Assembly (NCBI RefSeq): GCF_025642135.1
Contig: NZ_CP106793.1
Span: 3,145,001-3,209,000 of the forward strand
From: Streptomyces cynarae
GTDB taxonomy: Bacteria; Actinomycetota; Actinomycetes; Streptomycetales; Streptomycetaceae
Direction of reading: 5' to 3'
DNA: 64,000 nucleotides
The notes below the pieces were generated by a model. The model saw nothing but the letters and a program-made list of their open reading frames with translations, was not told the origin of the DNA and ran no database searches. Each line of letters starts with the position of its first letter. The stretch's first letter is position 1. Made by a program: the position numbers and the translations under genes. Below are positions 9,979 to 18,155 of the stretch, piece after piece.

Positions 9979-10716
9979 CTAGCCGAAGGCAGCAACGTCC
10001 TGTGGCGCCATGTCCTCACGGAGGCGGATGAACCGCACCGGGTGCCGCCAGGCCCCCCTGTCCTGGGCAGTGTCCACGTCGATCTCCGCGACCAGTGCGG
10101 ACTCGACGAGGACGACGTCGAGCGGTGTCCGAGACGCCCACGACGTGGTGAATCGCACGCCCTCCCACGGGTGCCCCGGCCTGGCAGCGGTGAGCCTGCC
10201 GGCGACACGCCGGGCCGACTCAGGGGACAGTTGGGTGCTACGGGCGACCAGATGCAAGGCTCCGTCCTGGTCGTAGCGGCCCATCAAGAGGCTTTGCGGG
10301 CGGGGCAGGGTGCCGGTGATCGCCCCGACGATGCCCTCGGTCGTGTTCCTGCGGCGGATCTTGTGCCAACCCCGAACGCCCGGAAGGTATCGCTGGTCCC
10401 TCCCGCGGATCACCAGCCCCTCAAGGCCTGGCTCCTGCGTCCAGGAGGCCAGCCACTCCTGTGCAGTCCGGACGTCGCTTGTCTCGGGACACAGCGTCCA
10501 CGGCGTAATCAGCCCATGCTCGCGGAACAGGCCCTCCAGCTTCTCGCGTCGACGTGCGTACGGCTCACGTAGCAACTCCTGCCTGTCGGCTTGCAGGACA
10601 CCGGCATGCGCGGCCACACGGAGCCGACGCATCGATGTCCTGTGGGCCCTGCTCCGCGACAACCGGCCCTTCACAACCACACCACCAGGGAGGGCCATTG
10701 CCTCAGCAGGAGGTTG
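9979..10716 (-). pseudogene. truncated ATP-dependent DNA ligase (LigC-like C-terminal part)
   Basis: The frame encodes the C-terminal two thirds of an actinobacterial ATP-dependent DNA ligase: a segment with LLREPYARRREKLEGLF, then EGLVIRGRDQRYLPGVRGWHK (motif IV/V region), and the OB-fold ending in RHPVRFIRLREDMAPQDVAAFG. The N-terminal part with the catalytic lysine (motif I, K-x-DG) is missing, and the sequence ahead of the conserved block reads as junk in this frame. The remnant cannot seal nicks. Such ligase genes often travel with mobile DNA, and this one lies directly behind the tRNA in the suspected island. The stretch 9717-9978 before it shows nothing convincing. Confidence 0.75.
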
Positions 10717-10736
10717 AGCCCGCCGCCGGCTGCGCC

Positions 10737-11189
10737 TCACAGCCGCGCATTGAGGGTCATGAACGCACGGCGCTCGATGAAGTGCCCAAAGGCCGGTTCG
10801 GGCAGCCCTCCCGAGAGGTCCACTCCGCACATGTAGAGCTCTGGACGATTCGATAGCAGCTCGAAGTCGCGCAGCGCATCGTCGAAAGCACAGATGACGC
10901 CCGGCTCGGACGCGGAATCGATCAACAGGACGTGATCATGGGCGCCCATAGGAGTCATCCTTGCCCACGCCACTGCCTCCTCATCTGAGACACCCTGAAG
11001 CCCGAGGGATCGACACGGCAAGCCTCGCCAGTCGATGCCATGGCCCGCCCACGGCAGGGTGCAGAGGTAAGCATCGAACGCTGAAGCAAGCTCGACCGTG
11101 CTGATCGAAGCATCGTGTTCCGCGATCCAGCGGCGGACCTCTTCAGCACGCACACCCGCAGGGTAGTCGAGCCGACCGTGGGGGACCAT
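10737..11189 (-). CDS. hypothetical protein, 150 aa
   Basis: I do not recognise this protein. It has normal composition, with acidic and aromatic residues spread throughout (for example EEVRRWIAEHD near the N-terminus and PELYMCGVDLSGG near the C-terminus) and no signal peptide or membrane span. The start at 11189 is the first plausible ATG; no clear ribosome site is visible, so a later start is possible. It follows the ligase remnant inside the suspected tRNA-Arg island. Third-position GC is lower than in the cluster genes, in keeping with foreign or decaying DNA. Confidence 0.5.
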   Translation of the reverse strand: MVPHGRLDYPAGVRAEEVRRWIAEHDASISTVELASAFDAYLCTLPWAGHGIDWRGLPCRSLGLQGVSDEEAVAWARMTPMGAHDHVLLIDSASEPGVICAFDDALRDFELLSNRPELYMCGVDLSGGLPEPAFGHFIERRAFMTLNARL

Positions 11190-11238
11190 CGACGTCAGTC
11201 GGCTCTGGACCGGTGCTCCTCGACGTGGGAGACCACGC

Positions 11239-11268
11239 TTGACTGAGTCATTAAGACTCCGCCGACCT
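11239..11268. repeat. 30-bp dispersed repeat, copy 1 (mate at 12715-12744)
   Basis: A 30-base segment beginning ttgactgagtc and ending gactccgccgacct recurs at 12715-12744 with only a few differences. Both copies lie in intergenic DNA of the suspected island. They may be remnants of duplicated regulatory DNA. Confidence 0.7.
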
Positions 11269-11328
11269 TGTCAGTGGCGTGCTGCATGATCTGCGCATCG
11301 GTTCAATCCGGGGAATGGGGCACGCAAC

Positions 11329-11670
11329 ATGGCCATCACAAACGAGCAGGTGGCAGGGCACGCGTTTCTGCGAGGCCTGTACTCGGACGGGTACTTCCCG
11401 GATCACGTGGTCGATAAGGGCAAGGCGATCATGATCCGTCTGTGTGAGCGGATCGAGGCCGAACGACCGACGGATGTGGCGTCGCTGTACGCACTCGCCC
11501 AGGCCGCGACGGAGGAGTTCAACCTCCTGGAAGCGGAGTTCGAGGCAGCAGGCAGCGAGATCGAGACGGTTGCCCGGGAAGTGATCGCCGAAGACTTCTG
11601 GTTCGTAGCATCGGCCTATGGCTTCCAGGACGCTGACGTAGAGACGCTGATCGCAACCCGCGATTGGTGA
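11329..11670 (+). CDS. DUF5713 family protein
   Basis: The 113-aa product matches, by recall, the actinobacterial DUF5713 family: an ITNEQVAGHAFLRGLY start, YFPDHVVDKGKAI, a helical RLCERIEAERP, EFNLLEAEFEAAGSEIETV and the closing EDFWFVASAYGFQDADVE. It is soluble and mostly helical; function unknown. The ATG follows a short AT-containing leader without a textbook ribosome site. It sits alone in the island between divergent hypothetical genes. Confidence 0.75.
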   Translation: MAITNEQVAGHAFLRGLYSDGYFPDHVVDKGKAIMIRLCERIEAERPTDVASLYALAQAATEEFNLLEAEFEAAGSEIETVAREVIAEDFWFVASAYGFQDADVETLIATRDW

Positions 11671-11900
11671 CCTGGTACCGGGTCACCCTGATCCACGCTG
11701 GTAGACGCAGTCAGCTCCGGCGCAGTCCCGGGCCGTCTGTGGGCCGTGCGAGGGCGCTCAACGACGACCAACGCTTACAACCAGCGACAGCTAAGCCGCA
11801 GGTCGCAGCGTTGATCGATTGTACGGCCGCAGGTCAGAGACCCGGCCCTTCACTTCTTCGGGTTCTGACGCGCTCTGCAACGTTCCTCGAAATGGGTTGA

Positions 11901-12485
11901 TCACTGGGGTCCGTTGCGCACCCAGCGATGTCCTGGCGGAAGTGCAGTGCCCGGAGGGACGAATCTGTATCCGCCACCCACGACCGGGTGAGAAGAGACG
12001 ATGAGGCGGTTCATGATCTCCTCGAACCAGGCGGCAGCGATCCGGCCGAGATGTTCCGGGGGGCCGGCGGCAGTAAGCAGCGCCACATTCCTGGTCGGTT
12101 CCGGAGTCTGGTAGTTCTGGCTGTGGCGTTCGCTGCAGAAGAGCCGGTTACCTATGACAGTCGCGCCCAACGTCATGAAGATCAGGCCCCTGTCCCTTTC
12201 ACGCCGATCGACCAGATCCGCTATGAGCGTGAGAACCTCTTCTCCCCGGTCCAGCGCCTCGTCCAGTGCGGTGAGGTAGGCCGTGTGCTCAGTTGGGGGC
12301 TCCCACCGAGACTCCCGTGCGGCAGGGGCTACGTCCTCCTCGTCGTCTTCGTCCGGCCCGAAGACGAGCACGACGGTGTCAGCGGGTCGACATTCCGGCC
12401 AGGAGCGGGCGGACTCCCTCACGACGTCCACGACCGCCTGCTGTTGGCTGTTCAGTTCGTAGTCCTCGAACCAGTCGTCATACAC
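11901..12485 (-). CDS. hypothetical protein, about 194 aa
   Basis: Not recognised. The protein is acidic, with a DEDDEEDV run near residue 60 and a C-terminal half rich in hydrophobic and aromatic residues (GLIFMTLGATVIGNRLFCSERH, then HPVVGGGYRFVPPG). I chose a GTG giving VYDDWFEDYEL as start because the frame upstream turns Ser/Arg/Cys-rich and looks non-coding. No export signal. It lies in the island between the DUF5713 gene and the iron-regulated membrane gene. Confidence 0.5.
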   Translation of the reverse strand: MYDDWFEDYELNSQQQAVVDVVRESARSWPECRPADTVVLVFGPDEDDEEDVAPAARESRWEPPTEHTAYLTALDEALDRGEEVLTLIADLVDRRERDRGLIFMTLGATVIGNRLFCSERHSQNYQTPEPTRNVALLTAAGPPEHLGRIAAAWFEEIMNRLIVSSHPVVGGGYRFVPPGTALPPGHRWVRNGPQ

Positions 12486-12529
12486 GCAGATGAGGCTACG
12501 TGGGCGGCTGGAAGATTCGGACCACTTGG

Positions 12530-12650
12530 AGCTGTACAGCAGCGAAGTACAGCAACCACCGCGACCACAGCCGACTGCCACAGGCCACAGACGACCGGCC
12601 GACCAGCCGAGCAGACCTCAGTGACCACCGTGCCCGTAGTTCGCATCGAG
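12530..12650. repeat. diverged intergenic duplicate (mate at about 13478-13600)
   Basis: The stretch containing aagtacagcaacc, gcagacctcag and ggttcgcatc-like words occurs twice, here and at about 13478-13600, with substitutions and small gaps. Together with the 30-bp repeats at 11239 and 12715 this points to past duplication in the island. The mate lies in 13376-13811, a stretch of over 400 bp in which I see no gene. Confidence 0.5.
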
Positions 12651-12714
12651 GGGCAACGTCACACAACGCCTGCACAGGGCGCCGTTCTCAACCGATGAGC
12701 GACGCCCCACAGGC

Positions 12715-12744
12715 TTGACTCGGTCCTTGAGACTCCGCCGACCT
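12715..12744. repeat. 30-bp dispersed repeat, copy 2
   Basis: Second copy of the 30-base element at 11239-11268; shares the block gactccgccgacct exactly. It ends at the stop codon of the iron-box membrane gene. Confidence 0.7.
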
Positions 12745-13325
12745 CAGTACTGACTGTTGCGGAAGCCGATTGCCACGGCGCCCCACCAGCAGGTCTGAGA
12801 CACCAGAGCCGTCGCGGCTCCCCAAGCCAGGAGGCGCGGTGTGACCACGGCACCGCCCTGTTGCATCATGCGTCTGTTGAGGAGCCCGGCCTGGAGGCCG
12901 TTGAGAGTGAGGACGAGCACCAGCCCCAACTTCATGCGGGTCAGGGCGGAGCCAAGGTTTGGGTGGAGCATTACGCCGCTGGCCACGAGCCCGGCGAGGC
13001 CGCTCCAGATCAGGACGTGGAGGTGGGCTGTGCTGTTCAGGGCGTCGCGCAAGGTGCACCGGCCTGCCAGATACAGGAGCGCATGGTAGTCGGCCACCAG
13101 GACGGCCCCGAAGCCGAGCACGAGTGAGGCCAGGTGGGCAAAAAGCGCCACGGCGTGAAGGGTGGCGTCCACTCTCACATGCAGGGATATCCATGTGCAG
13201 GCCGAGAGGCCCAGGCAGACGACTAGCGCGGCCGCTCCGACCGTCCACCATGTGTCGTACAGCCCCAACCGCCTGGTGGGCGCCGCCTGAGGGGACACGG
13301 ATGGCTCCGAGGGCAGCACGGACAC
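12744..13325 (-). CDS. iron-box-controlled histidine-bearing membrane protein
   Basis: A 193-aa integral membrane protein with about five hydrophobic segments (after a 22-residue cytosolic start: WWTVGAAALVVCLGLSAC, VALFAHLASLVLGFGAVLV, then a loop, HLHVLIWSGLAGLVASGV, GLVLVLTLNGLQAGLL and a last helix). Several His residues sit in or near the helices (ISLHVRVDATLH, FAHLAS, YHALLYL, HLHVL), a pattern seen in cytochrome b561-like or CopD-like proteins, so haem or metal handling is possible. The GTG start at 13325 has AGGAG upstream. A perfect-looking DmdR/IdeR iron box lies 32 bp ahead, so expression should rise when iron is scarce. Exact function unknown. Confidence 0.7.
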   Translation of the reverse strand: MSVLPSEPSVSPQAAPTRRLGLYDTWWTVGAAALVVCLGLSACTWISLHVRVDATLHAVALFAHLASLVLGFGAVLVADYHALLYLAGRCTLRDALNSTAHLHVLIWSGLAGLVASGVMLHPNLGSALTRMKLGLVLVLTLNGLQAGLLNRRMMQQGGAVVTPRLLAWGAATALVSQTCWWGAVAIGFRNSQY

Positions 13326-13356
13326 AGACGACTCCTAAGGCGATCACAGATGATAC

Positions 13357-13375
13357 TTAGGTAAGGCTCACCTAA
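13357..13375 (-). promoter_or_regulatory. DmdR/IdeR iron box
   Basis: ttaggtaaggctcacctaa differs little from the actinobacterial iron-box consensus TTAGGTTAGGCTAACCTAA and is an almost complete 19-bp palindrome. It lies upstream of the membrane gene starting at 13325, where DmdR1-Fe2+ binding would repress transcription. Confidence 0.9.
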
Positions 13376-13811
13376 GATTAATTTCAAGTCAAGGTCGCAG
13401 TGTGAACGGGGTTCGAGCCGCGACGCCAGCGTGATCAACGCGTGTCATTCCCGCGACCTGCGCTTGGAGATGCGCGGCTGTAGAGCAGGGAAGTACAGCA
13501 ACCCCGTCCGACCGGCCCCCACCGGCCATACCCCTTACTGTTCGCCTGGCCAGCACGGCAGACCTCAGCGACCTATGCGTCCACGGTTCGCATCAAGCAG
13601 GGGCCTCACAGCCACGGCTGACATCGATGACACCGGACGGGGGCGTACACGAGCACTCCCGTCCGGCCGCAGCAACGCCAGGTCACCGCACCAAGGTCAG
13701 GTATAGGTCGAACTCGTGACGCCGTGCTCACGCACGAGCGCCCTCCCGTGGCGACCCCAGGTCATGGCCGCCGGTGATCAGCTGTGGCTGTGCTGGGGGC
13801 CGTCCTTGGGT

Positions 13812-14012
13812 TCACCAGGAGTGCGATCGCCTTCGATCACGTCCGAGGACTCTCCGGATCAGCAAGAACGCGCCTACGGCGATCAGGGCGAGCCCCGTCA
13901 GGATCAAGGTCGCCCCGAGTGCGATCAGAAACGTCCCGATCAGGATGAGGAGCGCCCCGATGAGGATCAGGAGCGTCCCGATGATGAAGAGAAAGATCGC
14001 GAGGACGGTCAC
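13812..14012 (-). CDS. small very hydrophobic repeat membrane protein, 66 aa
   Basis: The product consists almost wholly of Leu/Ile/Gly/Ala repeats (LLILIG, ALLILIG, TFLIALG, ATLILTG, LALIAVG) followed by a basic tail, RRVLGRDRRRSHSW. It would form two closely packed membrane helices with the tail in the cytoplasm. The GTG at 14012 has a strong AGGAGG eleven bases upstream, which supports real translation. The DNA shows matching short repeats around gatgaggatcaggagc. Function unknown; small transporter-like or toxin-like peptides are possible, but nothing nearby decides. Confidence 0.6.
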   Translation of the reverse strand: MTVLAIFLFIIGTLLILIGALLILIGTFLIALGATLILTGLALIAVGAFLLIRRVLGRDRRRSHSW

Positions 14013-14566
14013 GTCGGTCCTCCTGTTCTCCCTCCCGCTCTGGTTTCTTCCCCACCGGCCCCCCTGCAGACACTCTGCTCCACATCACCACGGCTTGCAG
14101 TCAAGAGGCCTCATGGCATGAGCTACCGCGACAGCCAGGACGCCCTGGGGCGTCTCCAGGCTGCCCGCGGCCGGTCGACGGCGACCAACAGTGACAGACG
14201 AGGTAGCAGCAGTGACGCGGGCGCCCGCTGCGGCAAAGCCGGCAGAGTCCGGAGCCCACGCGGCAGCACTGACGGCAACGAACAAAGACGGCGGTAGCCG
14301 TCAGCAGTCGGTCACGGCTGCGGCGTCAGCCGATCCGGACGCGCGTCACGGGCGTGCCCGGATCTTCCGAGCGCTGGGCTCCGCCGGTTCGAGTCCTGCC
14401 GTTGAGTGCTCGCGCTGGTCGTGGCGGATGCCGATCGTGACGGGAGCCGTCGGCGGTACTGGCGGACACCACGGCCGGGTTTGAGAGTCCCCGGAAAATA
14501 TCGGTGAGCCTTCGCCTGCCTCTGGTTACCCTGCCTTGTCCTGAACAGGCCAGGGAGGTCCCCACC
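14013..14566. other. gene-poor stretch ending the suspected island
   Basis: I see no supportable gene in these 554 bases; frames here lack ribosome sites and coding-type codon use. The stretch contains the tRNA T-arm copy at 14386-14401 and the leader of the GNAT gene. Confidence 0.6.
14386..14401 (+). other. putative attachment-site half (attR): tRNA-Arg T-arm copy
   Basis: ggttcgagtcctgccg is identical to 16 bases of the tRNA-Arg gene at 9661-9676. The rest of the tRNA is absent, so this is not a second tRNA gene. With the tRNA it brackets about 4.7 kb. Confidence 0.5.
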
Positions 14567-15106
14567 ATGATCAGCACCACGTCCTTTCCCGAGCGGATCG
14601 AGCTCTCGGGGGAGGGCCTCGTTCTCCGCGACTGGACGGAGGCGGACCTGGCCGCGATGCCGGAGCTGTTCGACCACCCCGACATCGCGTACTGGACACC
14701 CATCGTCTCCCCCTTCGACGAAGCGGCCGCCCGCACGCGACTGGACCGGGACCGGCAGCTGCGAGCGGAGGGCACGACCATCCTGCTCGCCATCACCGTC
14801 GACGGCGGCGCACCGCTCGGCGAGGTGATGCTGCGGCGTACCCCCGAGGGCCCAGAGCTCGGCTATGCGGTCGGCCCGGCACACCGCGGCCAGGGGCTGG
14901 CAGCGCGGGCGGTGCGGGTGATGGCCGCGTACGCCTTCGAGCAACTGGGCGCGGAGAAGGTGATCCTGGAGCTCGAGGCCGAAAACGCCGCCAGCGTCGC
15001 CGTGGCCACCAAGGCGGGTTTCAGACTGCTCGACGTGCCGCTGATCAGGGGTGAGGAGAAGGGGCGGCCCTACGCCCTGCAGACGTGGGGCCTGAACCGC
15101 CCCTGA
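14567..15106 (+). CDS. GNAT-family N-acetyltransferase (RimJ/RimL type)
   Basis: The 179-aa protein shows the GNAT fold of the RimJ/RimL subgroup: an N-terminal LVLRDWTEADLAAM segment, ELGYAVGPAHRGQGLAARAVRV (the acetyl-CoA pyrophosphate-binding R/Q-x-x-G-x-G/A loop) and ELEAENAASVAVATKAGF near the C-terminus. It should transfer an acetyl group from acetyl-CoA to an amine, in a protein N-terminus or small molecule. The ATG has GGGAGG nine bases upstream. It is monocistronic and lies just outside the suspected island; no link to the cluster is visible. Confidence 0.85.
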   Translation: MISTTSFPERIELSGEGLVLRDWTEADLAAMPELFDHPDIAYWTPIVSPFDEAAARTRLDRDRQLRAEGTTILLAITVDGGAPLGEVMLRRTPEGPELGYAVGPAHRGQGLAARAVRVMAAYAFEQLGAEKVILELEAENAASVAVATKAGFRLLDVPLIRGEEKGRPYALQTWGLNRP

Positions 15107-15396
15107 TTGACCGGTCGTATACCCCACTGGAGCCCTGCCCGCATCTGGATCGGTTCGACATCTGACATCCGCGTCTGACATCCGCGTCCGACATCAACGG
15201 CAGCGGCCGTAGGCAGGCTTGTAGTACCCCCATGACCGATGGCTCCCCAAGTCCCCACGGCTGAGGCCGCCGTGAGTCGCACTCCTGAAGCGGGTGTCGC
15301 TGGTGCCCTGAGCGGCCGGGGCGGGGCGCGCAACATCGGCGCGCACCGTCCCGGCGGAGTGTGTTTGGCGTTCACGCGAGCGGCAACGCGAAGTCC

Positions 15397-15825
15397 ATGA
15401 GTCAATCGAACAGCGGCACGAATCAAGGTTCCGCATCCAAGCGGAGTGCATCTGCCAAGGCCCGGCGGGCTGCTACGAAGGCGACTGCCCCCGCGTCGCA
15501 GGCGGCGGACAAGGCAGCCGAAAAGACCGGTGACGTGGCGTCAGCGGCCGAGGACGCGGTCGAGCGTGCGGCCGGGACGGGTACCCAGGTCGTGCACGGC
15601 GCGGCCGAGCGTGTCCAAGCCGGTCGCCGGGCCGTCATCGCCGCCTCGGGACAGGCCGTCGCCTTCGCCAAGACGGCATGGACGTTGATCGCCCATCGAA
15701 AGCTCCTCGCCGCCGGTGTGGGTGCGGGCTTGTCGGCGTTGGGTACCACGTCATACCTGGCGGGCCGTCGTGCGGGGCGCCGCACGCAGGGTCCGATCAC
15801 CCGTCTGACCGGCGGGCGGATCTGA
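15397..15825 (+). CDS. Ala/Lys-rich protein with one membrane segment
   Basis: The 142-aa product begins with a Ser/Asn-rich stretch and a long Ala/Lys/Glu region (histone-H1-like composition), followed by a single hydrophobic segment (KLLAAGVGAGLSALGTTSYLAG) and an Arg-rich end. I know no function for it. The start at the ATG at 15397 is preferred over an ATG 36 bases upstream because the intervening codons look non-coding; ribosome site weak. Proteins of this make-up are common, poorly characterised streptomycete proteins. Upstream, 15107-15396 contains only short repeats of tctgacatccgcg and no gene. Confidence 0.5.
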   Translation: MSQSNSGTNQGSASKRSASAKARRAATKATAPASQAADKAAEKTGDVASAAEDAVERAAGTGTQVVHGAAERVQAGRRAVIAASGQAVAFAKTAWTLIAHRKLLAAGVGAGLSALGTTSYLAGRRAGRRTQGPITRLTGGRI

Positions 15826-15972
15826 GGCGACGGGCGAGCCCCGTCGCCTCGTAGCGGGCCGCGAGGGATGCCCGGCCGCTCGAGCGGCGCGTCTTCACGG
15901 GGTCGGTACAGCCCGGCCGTCCGGCGATCCGCCCCGTCCAGGTCGACGGGAGCCCTACTCCCCCGGTGCAAA

Positions 15973-16008
15973 CTGGCCCCGGCCCGGGGGATGGTGAGCC
16001 GGGGCCAG
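15973..16008 (-). terminator. hairpin downstream of the flavin oxidase gene
   Basis: CTGGCCCCGGC pairs with GCCGGGGCCAG across a 14-base loop, five bases after the oxidase stop. This is the likely 3' end of the leftmost cluster operon. Confidence 0.75.
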
Positions 16009-16013
16009 GGCTG

Positions 16014-17402
16014 TCAGGTCGTCGGCGGCAGTGGGATGTTGTGGGTGTGGCGGAAGAGGTTCTGGGCGTCCAGGGTCGACTTGAGGGACTGGAGGCGGGT
16101 GTAGGTCTCCGGCTCGAACAGGTCGCGGACCTGGGGCTCGGCGACAGGCGTGCCGTCGTTGTAGACGAAGTTGAGGCTGCGGCCCACCGTCCACTGCTTG
16201 AGGGCGTCGTAGACCCGCTGGTGGACCGGGCGCGCGGCCTCCGGCGGGGCCGCCATGCCGCCGGTCATCAGGCGGAGCACGTACTGGGCCGAGCGGCCGC
16301 CGACCGCGCTGGGGTGGGCAGGGGGTCGGGAGAGGGCGCCGCCCAGGTGACGGATGTCGATGATGCACGGTACCGGGGTGCCCGGGCCCGCCAGATCGAT
16401 CAGGGTCTGGAGGGCGATGGGGTCCAACTCCCGCAGCAGCACGTTGCCGCCGAAGTAGGCATGCGAGAACGTCGGGTCGTGGTAGACCGACCCCGCCTCC
16501 TCGTACGGCATCTCGCGTACCGAGTCGATCAGTCGGGGGCCGAGCGCACGCAGCGGCTCCACCAGGCGCTCGCCGTCCTCCGCGCTGCCGTTGAAGACGA
16601 GCCGCACGTGGGCGACGTACTTGCCGCGCAGCGGCTCGGGGAACGCGGGGGCCGGCGGGTAGCCCATCAGCCCGATCGACGAGGTGAGTTGCTCCGGCAC
16701 CGTCAGCGTCCACTCGTGGTACGCCCGCAGCAAGTCCACCGGGTCGTCGGCCTCGAAGTACAGGCCGCCGCCGTAGAAGCGTGCCACCGGGACCAGTTCC
16801 GTCTCGACAGCGGTCACCACGCCGAAGGCGCCACCGCCGCCCCGCAGCGCGAAGAACAGGTCCGGGTCCGACTCCGCCGTGACGTGGCGCAGGGTGCCGT
16901 CCGGCGTGACCACGTCGAGGGAGCGGACGAGGTCGGAGGCGTAGCCGAACTCACGGCCCATCAGTCCCGTGCCGCCGCCGAGCAGATAGCCCACCACGCC
17001 CACATGGGGCGCCGATCCGTTGAGGGGGGCCAGGCCGTGCGGGGCCGCGGCCTTGATCACCTGTTCCCAGCGCACGCCCGCCTCGACCCGTACGGTGCGG
17101 GCCTCCGCGTCCAGTTCGAGGCCGGTCATCCGGTGCGTGCTGATCAGCACCCCCTCCCCGCGCAGAGCGGTGACGATGCCGTGACCGGTGGAGTGCACGG
17201 CCACCGGCAGGTCGAGGCCGGCGGCGAACCGCACCGCCGCGCGCACGTCGTCGGCGCACGTCGCACCGACGATCACGGAGGGTTCGTGCCGGAAACCGGC
17301 CTGGAAGCCGGACCGCTCCTCGTCGTAGCCCTCGTCGCCCGGCCGCAGCACAGGGCCTTTCACCTGCCCGGTCAGGCCTTCCAGGTCGACGTCGACGCTC
17401 AT
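16014..17402 (-). CDS. FAD-binding oxidoreductase (BBE type, single covalent site)
   Basis: A 462-aa flavin oxidase: the PCMH FAD domain with the histidine attachment site in VAVHSTGHGIV and glycine-rich GVVGYLLGGGTGLMGREFG, then a substrate domain and the BBE C-terminus (LNFVYNDGT, then SLKSTLDAQNLFRHTHNIP). Where bicovalent enzymes have GxC, this one reads APHVG, so only the His linkage is expected. Enzymes of this type oxidise alcohols, amines or C-C bonds in secondary metabolism. AAAGGA precedes the ATG at 17402. It is the last gene of the leftward operon that starts with the carrier protein at 24253, so it likely tailors the polyketide-linked product; substrate unknown. Confidence 0.85.
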   Translation of the reverse strand: MSVDVDLEGLTGQVKGPVLRPGDEGYDEERSGFQAGFRHEPSVIVGATCADDVRAAVRFAAGLDLPVAVHSTGHGIVTALRGEGVLISTHRMTGLELDAEARTVRVEAGVRWEQVIKAAAPHGLAPLNGSAPHVGVVGYLLGGGTGLMGREFGYASDLVRSLDVVTPDGTLRHVTAESDPDLFFALRGGGGAFGVVTAVETELVPVARFYGGGLYFEADDPVDLLRAYHEWTLTVPEQLTSSIGLMGYPPAPAFPEPLRGKYVAHVRLVFNGSAEDGERLVEPLRALGPRLIDSVREMPYEEAGSVYHDPTFSHAYFGGNVLLRELDPIALQTLIDLAGPGTPVPCIIDIRHLGGALSRPPAHPSAVGGRSAQYVLRLMTGGMAAPPEAARPVHQRVYDALKQWTVGRSLNFVYNDGTPVAEPQVRDLFEPETYTRLQSLKSTLDAQNLFRHTHNIPLPPTT

Positions 17403-17527
17403 CTGCTCGTTCCTTTCCAGGGGGGTCAACTGCCACCCTGCCGTTGCCTGTGTCGGCAGTCGATGGATGGGCTTGTTTGCACACCGCGCCGGTTGCTCGG
17501 CCCGGGTCGGTCGGTGATGCGGCCGCC

Positions 17528-17650
17528 GGTCAGTCGGTGAGCCGACTGGCGGTCAGTCGGTGAGCCGACTGGCGGTCAGTCCGTGATCCGGCTGCCGGTC
17601 AGTGCGTGATCCGGCTGCCGGTCAGTGCGTGATCCGGCTGCCGGTCAGTG
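17528..17650. repeat. 23-bp minisatellite at the 3' end of the lipocalin-like gene
   Basis: The word ggtcagt recurs at 17528, 17551, 17574, 17597, 17620 and 17643, an exact 23-base period over five units with the variants tcggtgagccgac and gcgtgatccggct. The last copy contains the stop codon of the gene ending at 17645, so the array appears to have grown by duplicating the gene's end. Confidence 0.9.
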
Positions 17651-18133
17651 CGAGACGCGGCGCCATCGGAGTACGCGCAGCTGGGGGCGGCCCACCAGGG
17701 CCCGGCCGCGCAGCTCCAGTTCGTCCCGGGCGACGAAGACCAGGTCGCGGATCTGGTCCGTGCCCAGCCACGACCTGTCCGGCGCCAGGTCGATCGTGTG
17801 GACGACGCGGTCGCCGTCCCGGCGCCAGGTGCCCGCGTAGCTCATGTAGTCGGGCCGGCCGGGCTGCGCGGGACCGGTGCGCATCATCGTCACGGAGAGC
17901 CGGCCGCCCGGGGCGTAGACCAGCAGGCCCGCCGGTGCGGGCCCGAGCGGGCCCTCGTGCACGGTGCCGTCGTCGTCCAGGTCGTGGAAGGACCGCAGGG
18001 ACCAGACGCCGGTCAGGTCCTCGTCGGTCTCCCACGGGCCGGCCGCGCGACCGGTGGTGTCCCGTGCCGTGGGGCGGGCTCCGCGTCCCGTGCCGTCCGG
18101 TGCGGTGAGCTGTGCTGTCGTCGGGGGGTGCAT
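17645..18133 (-). CDS. lipocalin-like domain protein
   Basis: The 162-aa product has a disordered 35-residue N-terminus and then a lipocalin-like barrel: LTGVWSLRSFHDLDDDGTVHEGPLGPAPAGLLVYAPGG is the typical GxW...GYLIYTxDG start of the family, followed by the TxxYxGTWRRDGDRVVHTID block. Such proteins bind or possibly transform small hydrophobic molecules, and several occur in polyketide clusters as cyclase-like helpers. GGAAGGGAG lies upstream of the ATG. It sits 22 bp behind the aldo/keto reductase in the same operon. Role here unknown; ligand binding of a pathway intermediate is a reasonable guess. Confidence 0.7.
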   Translation of the reverse strand: MHPPTTAQLTAPDGTGRGARPTARDTTGRAAGPWETDEDLTGVWSLRSFHDLDDDGTVHEGPLGPAPAGLLVYAPGGRLSVTMMRTGPAQPGRPDYMSYAGTWRRDGDRVVHTIDLAPDRSWLGTDQIRDLVFVARDELELRGRALVGRPQLRVLRWRRVSH

Positions 18134-18155
18134 CGGCGTCTCCCTTCCGGGGCGC

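Noticed and set aside
14386..14401. A second tRNA gene
   Set aside because: Only the T-arm is present; acceptor, D and anticodon arms cannot be formed around it.
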